A DNA stretch of 57,931 bases, taken from Saprospiraceae bacterium (GTDB lineage Bacteria; Bacteroidota; Bacteroidia; Chitinophagales; Saprospiraceae). The notes beneath the pieces are model-generated. The model searched no databases. It was not told where the DNA came from and saw only the letters and a program-made list of their open reading frames with translations. This document shows positions 54,537-57,931 of the stretch, in pieces. Each line of letters opens with the position of its first letter. Position 1 is the stretch's first letter. Both the position numbers and the translations under genes were made by a program. Location: the NCBI GenBank assembly GCA_024762995.1, contig JANTGI010000005.1:1-57931 (forward strand), given 5' to 3'.

Positions 54537-56489
54537 TTAACTACCTAGCCCCGCAATATTTTTTAGAATCAACTCTAAATCCATCCAGACGGAATAATTC
54601 TTAGCATACAGAAAGTTTAACCGTTTCATGGTAGCCATATCCAATTCTACCGGTCTATTGGTAACAAAAGGAGGCAAAACTCCCTTTGAAATATCCGGAT
54701 AATTCATCATCGAATCAGTCGCAAAATAACCCACCCATGTCCTCTTACCTGAGATTACAGACCATATATTTTTTAGGAACCCTATCTTTTCACGAACTAA
54801 CCAAATCATTACAGGACTCAGCAATAAAAAAATAAACGCCAGCCCAATATCCATCAATCTTTTATTTCGTTTATTGGTGTTGGTCGCAATATTAAACTTT
54901 ACTTCCTCAATGTATAGCTCCCCTTGGCTATTTTTGGAGTTGCTACCGATAATACTCATGCTATCTTCCGGCAAAATCTTATAATGAATCTCTTGCCCTA
55001 ACCTACCCATCCAATGGATTATTTTAGAAGAGGGTACATCTTTAGAGCAAAAAACAATCTCTTCCACCTTATAAATCCTAGCGACCTTATCTAAGTCTTC
55101 AATTCCCGAAAGGTAAGTATCAGAATCAAAATCTGTCGTAGGAGCAACAATGCCAATGTAATTTTTCTCATTACCGGTACGGAGCATCAAATGATGCGCT
55201 CGTTCTGCTTCCATAAAGGAACCCACAAAAATTAATTTTTCAGGTTGACGCTTACCTACCGCAAAGTGGCGAAATTGAAAAAAATGGATGACCATTCGGC
55301 TCACAAAAGCAAAAAGCATCACACCCAAAGTACTTAGCAAAATAATCGCTCTGGAAGTTCTATATTCTAAATCTAAAAATCCATAAATAGCTGCTATACC
55401 TAAACTCCCAAATAATATCCCCCGAAACAGCCTTCTCAAATTAAAAGGCTCATCGTATCCCCCATTAAAAAAAATAGATAGCAACCAAAGTACCACATAC
55501 AATGGGGCATTTACCTTCATAAAACTCAATGGGTAGTAATCAGGGTCATGAAAATAATAACTCGCCCAAAAATTTCGTGCTAAAAAAATCGCCCAATAGA
55601 ATAAAAGGGCATCCAATGCCGGAAAGAATATTCGTTTGGCTGTATTCTTGGCCAAAGTGATACCTGCCTTTAGGTATATGGCAATATTCAAAAGAAAAAT
55701 AAAGAATCTGGCCTTTCTGCCGGCAAAATGCTTTTTAGCAAAAATAATCATGGCCTTATAAAAAACACGAACATATTTAATACTATCTCGCTTCGTACTT
55801 TCCCCTTTGTAATGTATGATTCGAGTTTCCGCCAGGTAATAATTTTTGTAACCGCCTTGCTGAATACGGTAGGACAAATCAATGTCTTCGCCATACATAA
55901 AGTAGGATTCATCCAAAAATCCAACCTTATCCAAAACTTCCTTTCGCATCATCATAAATGCCCCGGCCAACACATCCACTTCTTGGTTCTCATCTTTACT
56001 TAAATGCCCAAGATAGTAGCGATTGAAGTATTTAGATGTTGGGAAGAAGGAAGAAATACCAGAAAGTTTATAAAAAGAAGCGGAAGGAGACGGAAACCCC
56101 CTTTTAGATTCCGGCAAAAACTGACCACTCCCATCTATCATTTTTACGCCAAGCCCTCCACAATCGGGTGTTTTATCCATAAAATCAATACACTGACGCA
56201 AGGTACCTTCTTCTAGGACTGTATCCGGATTTAGCAATAGGATGTATCTCCCTTTAGCCTTTGCCATGGCTTGATTATTGGCTTTCGCAAAACCTACATT
56301 CTCGGTATTTGCTTCTAGAATAACATCCGGAAAATTCTTCCTAACCATTTCGCAAGACCCATCTCCGGAATTATTATCAACGACAAAAATCTCCCCATCA
56401 ATCCCATCCAGTGCCTTCTCCACAGACAATAATGCCTGTTTTAGGAAGTATTTCACCTTATAGTTTACGATAATAATGGAGATGTCCAT
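54537..56489 (-). CDS. GT2 glycosyltransferase fused to a membrane region and a degenerate sugar-transferase domain
   Basis: A 650-residue inner-membrane protein. Residues 1-245 are a GT2 (rhamnosyltransferase-like) enzyme: IIIVNYK, VVDNNSGDGS (36-45), LLLNPDTV (84-91), and ESYFMYGEDIDLSYR acceptor region. Several membrane helices follow (about 265-400). A Rossmann-like segment (about 415-530, EKLIFVGSFMEAERAH) is like that of polyprenyl glycosyl-1-phosphate transferases. Residues 538-650 recall such transferases at both ends (NKRLMDIGLAFIFLLLSPV; LNFLYAKNYSVWMDLELILK), but the catalytic middle is shortened to about 20 residues. It probably works as a GT2 enzyme with a vestigial partner domain. 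It lies three bases after recR. Confidence 0.88.
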   Translation of the reverse strand: MDISIIIVNYKVKYFLKQALLSVEKALDGIDGEIFVVDNNSGDGSCEMVRKNFPDVILEANTENVGFAKANNQAMAKAKGRYILLLNPDTVLEEGTLRQCIDFMDKTPDCGGLGVKMIDGSGQFLPESKRGFPSPSASFYKLSGISSFFPTSKYFNRYYLGHLSKDENQEVDVLAGAFMMMRKEVLDKVGFLDESYFMYGEDIDLSYRIQQGGYKNYYLAETRIIHYKGESTKRDSIKYVRVFYKAMIIFAKKHFAGRKARFFIFLLNIAIYLKAGITLAKNTAKRIFFPALDALLFYWAIFLARNFWASYYFHDPDYYPLSFMKVNAPLYVVLWLLSIFFNGGYDEPFNLRRLFRGILFGSLGIAAIYGFLDLEYRTSRAIILLSTLGVMLFAFVSRMVIHFFQFRHFAVGKRQPEKLIFVGSFMEAERAHHLMLRTGNEKNYIGIVAPTTDFDSDTYLSGIEDLDKVARIYKVEEIVFCSKDVPSSKIIHWMGRLGQEIHYKILPEDSMSIIGSNSKNSQGELYIEEVKFNIATNTNKRNKRLMDIGLAFIFLLLSPVMIWLVREKIGFLKNIWSVISGKRTWVGYFATDSMMNYPDISKGVLPPFVTNRPVELDMATMKRLNFLYAKNYSVWMDLELILKNIAGLGS

Positions 56490-56492
56490 ATA

Positions 56493-57107
56493 CTATTCCT
56501 TATCAATATTATAGGGTAACCGTGCCAAAATAGACCTCCCAAGCGTCACTTCATCCGTGTACTCCAATTCGCCCCCAAAAGATACCCCCCGGGAAATTGT
56601 TGAAACCGAAATTCCAAGCGGAGCAATAATCTGGGACAAATAATAGATAGTAGTTTCTCCTTCTATCGTTGGACTGATGGCCATGAGGACTTCCTTGATC
56701 CCATCTTCTTGAAGTCTGGATTTTAGGGTTTCGATATTCAAATCTTCTGGGCCAATACCTTCAATGGGAGAAATAATCCCTCCCAATACATGGTAAACAC
56801 CACGGAATTGCCCGGTTTCTTCAATAGCCATGACATCCCTGACAGACTCCACAATACATAAAAAACTTTGGTCCCTTTTGGCGGAAGCACAAACAGGGCA
56901 GATTTCATCATCTGCGATGCTATGGCATTTTTTACAATACTTAATATTTTTTACTAGGTTTTCTATTGTTTGCACAAAATCAATGGCTTCTTCTTGGGGT
57001 CTAGACAAAAAGTGTAAAACCAGTCTGGTGGCCGACCTTTTGCCGATTCCGGGAAGACTAGTCAAAGATGCTACCGCATCATCAAAGAGTTTAGATTTAT
57101 TGGCCAT
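56493..57107 (-). CDS. recR: Recombination mediator protein RecR
   Basis: It helps RecO/RecF load RecA on gapped DNA. The 204 residues include the helix-hairpin-helix LTSLPGIGKRSATRL (15-29), the C4 zinc finger Cys58, Cys61, Cys70, Cys73, and the Toprim domain (about 83-180, LCIVESVRDVMAIE and GGIISPIEGIGPEDL). Family length is normal. It is followed by the GT2 fusion gene after three bases, so both are likely one transcript despite unrelated roles. Confidence 0.98.
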   Translation of the reverse strand: MANKSKLFDDAVASLTSLPGIGKRSATRLVLHFLSRPQEEAIDFVQTIENLVKNIKYCKKCHSIADDEICPVCASAKRDQSFLCIVESVRDVMAIEETGQFRGVYHVLGGIISPIEGIGPEDLNIETLKSRLQEDGIKEVLMAISPTIEGETTIYYLSQIIAPLGISVSTISRGVSFGGELEYTDEVTLGRSILARLPYNIDKE

Positions 57108-57318
57108 TATCCAATTTTAAAAAATTCTGCTCGTGTCCTACAAACATAAGGAAGAAAAGAGTAATAAACAAAAAAGGTGGCTGATAAGACTTCTTTACTC
57201 CGCTTTCGTCGGTTAGAATCCCCCGTGGTTATTGGGTCACGAAGAACCTGTATGCTTACCGCCATAGCCTACGCCGCGCCAGGCAGGCCGAAATTCAAAT
57301 CACCATGCCCTCATAAAA

Positions 57319-57352
57319 CAAGAGCAGCTAGTAAAACCAGCTGCTCTTGTTT
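57319..57352 (-). terminator. Terminator after the OmpA-family gene
   Basis: CAAGAGCAGCT, loop, AGCTGCTCTTG is an 11-bp stem. Read leftward it runs into an A/T-rich stretch beginning TTTTATG. Confidence 0.75.
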
Positions 57353-57385
57353 TTGATAAAGAAATAAAATCTCTACAATCGGGAA

Positions 57386-57931
57386 TTAATATCCACCAAC
57401 ATTACCAGAGAATTTAGGACCTTTTCCTGCGTTAGGACCATCAGGGCGTCCCATTTCAGTTTCAACAGTAGCGACCTTAAACTCGACGCGTCTGTTTACA
57501 AAGCTACGTCCTTCTGTAGGCACCAAGGTAGAACCTTCACCACCATAATTTAAGATTAATCGGCTTCTGTCAATTCCATGCACATTTACTAAGTGCTGGA
57601 TGGCAGCCATCGCACGATTATAAGAGAGCACATTATTATAGTCGTCTCTTGCTGTCTTATCCGTAAAACCGGTAACAACAATCTTAATCTTAGGATTATT
57701 CTTCATGACAGTAGCCACTTGATATAGCTTTTCATACTCTTGCTTTCTGATGTCGTAGTGATTCAAGTTAAAGTGAATCATAGGCAAGAACCAATCTGTA
57801 AGGGTACCACCACCATCGAAAGTACTCTTAAAGTCTGCTAACTTCGCATCCACAATCTTATTCACATCTCCTTCAGTTATTTTTGGCTCTGGTGGAATCA
57901 TCGCTACACCATCCTTACTAATCTTGTATCC
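57386..57931 (-). CDS. OmpA-family protein, C-terminal part (5' end outside window)
   Basis: The frame is open to the window edge (182 codons visible; residues GYKISKDGVA precede the first in-window ATG at 57901). The visible part has an OmpA/MotB peptidoglycan-binding domain: IHFNLNHYDIRKQEYEKL, IVVTGFTDKTARDDYNNVLSYNRA, and NYGGEGSTLV ... NRRVEFKV. A Gly-rich tail follows (GKGPKFSGNVGGY). It would anchor the outer membrane to the cell wall; the missing N-terminal part is probably the barrel or a repeat region. A strong terminator follows. Confidence 0.9.
   Translation of the reverse strand, partial: GYKISKDGVAMIPPEPKITEGDVNKIVDAKLADFKSTFDGGGTLTDWFLPMIHFNLNHYDIRKQEYEKLYQVATVMKNNPKIKIVVTGFTDKTARDDYNNVLSYNRAMAAIQHLVNVHGIDRSRLILNYGGEGSTLVPTEGRSFVNRRVEFKVATVETEMGRPDGPNAGKGPKFSGNVGGY

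Noticed and set aside
57181-57300. GC-rich island between recR and the OmpA gene as a possible RNA gene
   Set aside because: No tRNA-like or other recognisable fold could be drawn, and no promoter box precedes it.

Overview
This window looks like ordinary chromosome from a free-living member of the phylum Bacteroidota. The best guess is a Saprospirales-type bacterium, but that placement is inference. Evidence for the phylum: outer-membrane proteins and adhesins with type IX secretion (T9SS) C-terminal sorting domains, a PorP/SprF-OmpA-adhesin triad, SprB-like repeats, a choice-of-anchor L adhesin, tandem OmpH/Skp genes, an LptE-SecG-GroES-GroEL cluster, and many copies of the Bacteroidota -7 promoter box TAnnTTTG. 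There are no rRNA genes, no CRISPR array, no prophage and no intact transposase.

Layout. 1-1.6 kb: the 5' end of an unknown gene, a short SSB gene behind a helically phased ACGT array, a MITE-like element with target duplication, a terminator and an octamer tandem repeat. 1.6-8.2 kb: a giant type-B T9SS adhesin, then prs and rplY. 8.4-13.8 kb (minus strand): groEL, groES, secG, a TPR-like gene, lptE, ribH and a TPR membrane protein. 14-17.3 kb: tRNA-Arg(CCG), a GH26-like protein that has lost both catalytic glutamates, a membrane HELVH protein and a YfiT/DinB-like protein. 17.4-22.1 kb: two ompH genes, a PagL-like lipid A deacylase and a pair of unrecognised secreted/outer-membrane proteins. 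22.1-23 kb is a repeat-rich stretch: a 76-bp inverted repeat enclosing 107-bp tandem repeats. 23-32.5 kb: a conserved unknown gene, GDP-fucose synthase, ettA, a GT4 glycosyltransferase, a Pif1-HRDC-HTH helicase, a VWA protein and a methyltransferase. 33-41 kb: tRNA-Met, a DUF2853 gene and the T9SS triad operon. 41.5-47.8 kb: a NagB/PIG-L fusion, an esterase, a class III aminotransferase, a nitroreductase and truA. 47.8-51.6 kb: tig-clpP-clpX and tRNA-Leu(UAG). 51.8-57.9 kb: a LOG-family gene, a sigma-54 activator lacking a DNA-binding domain, a GT2/degenerate sugar-transferase fusion, recR, and the 3' part of an OmpA-family gene.

The genes fall into three themes. The first is protein folding and quality control: GroEL/ES, trigger factor, ClpXP, Skp-like chaperones, SecG and LptE. 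The second is the cell envelope: lipid A deacylase, GDP-fucose, glycosyltransferases and OmpA. The third is type IX secretion and its cargo. The most unusual signals are at DNA level: a dispersed 12-mer TTTTGCG[C/A]AAGC seen about once per 5 kb, two MITE-like families, the phased ACGT array before ssb, and the nested repeat block at 22.1-23 kb.
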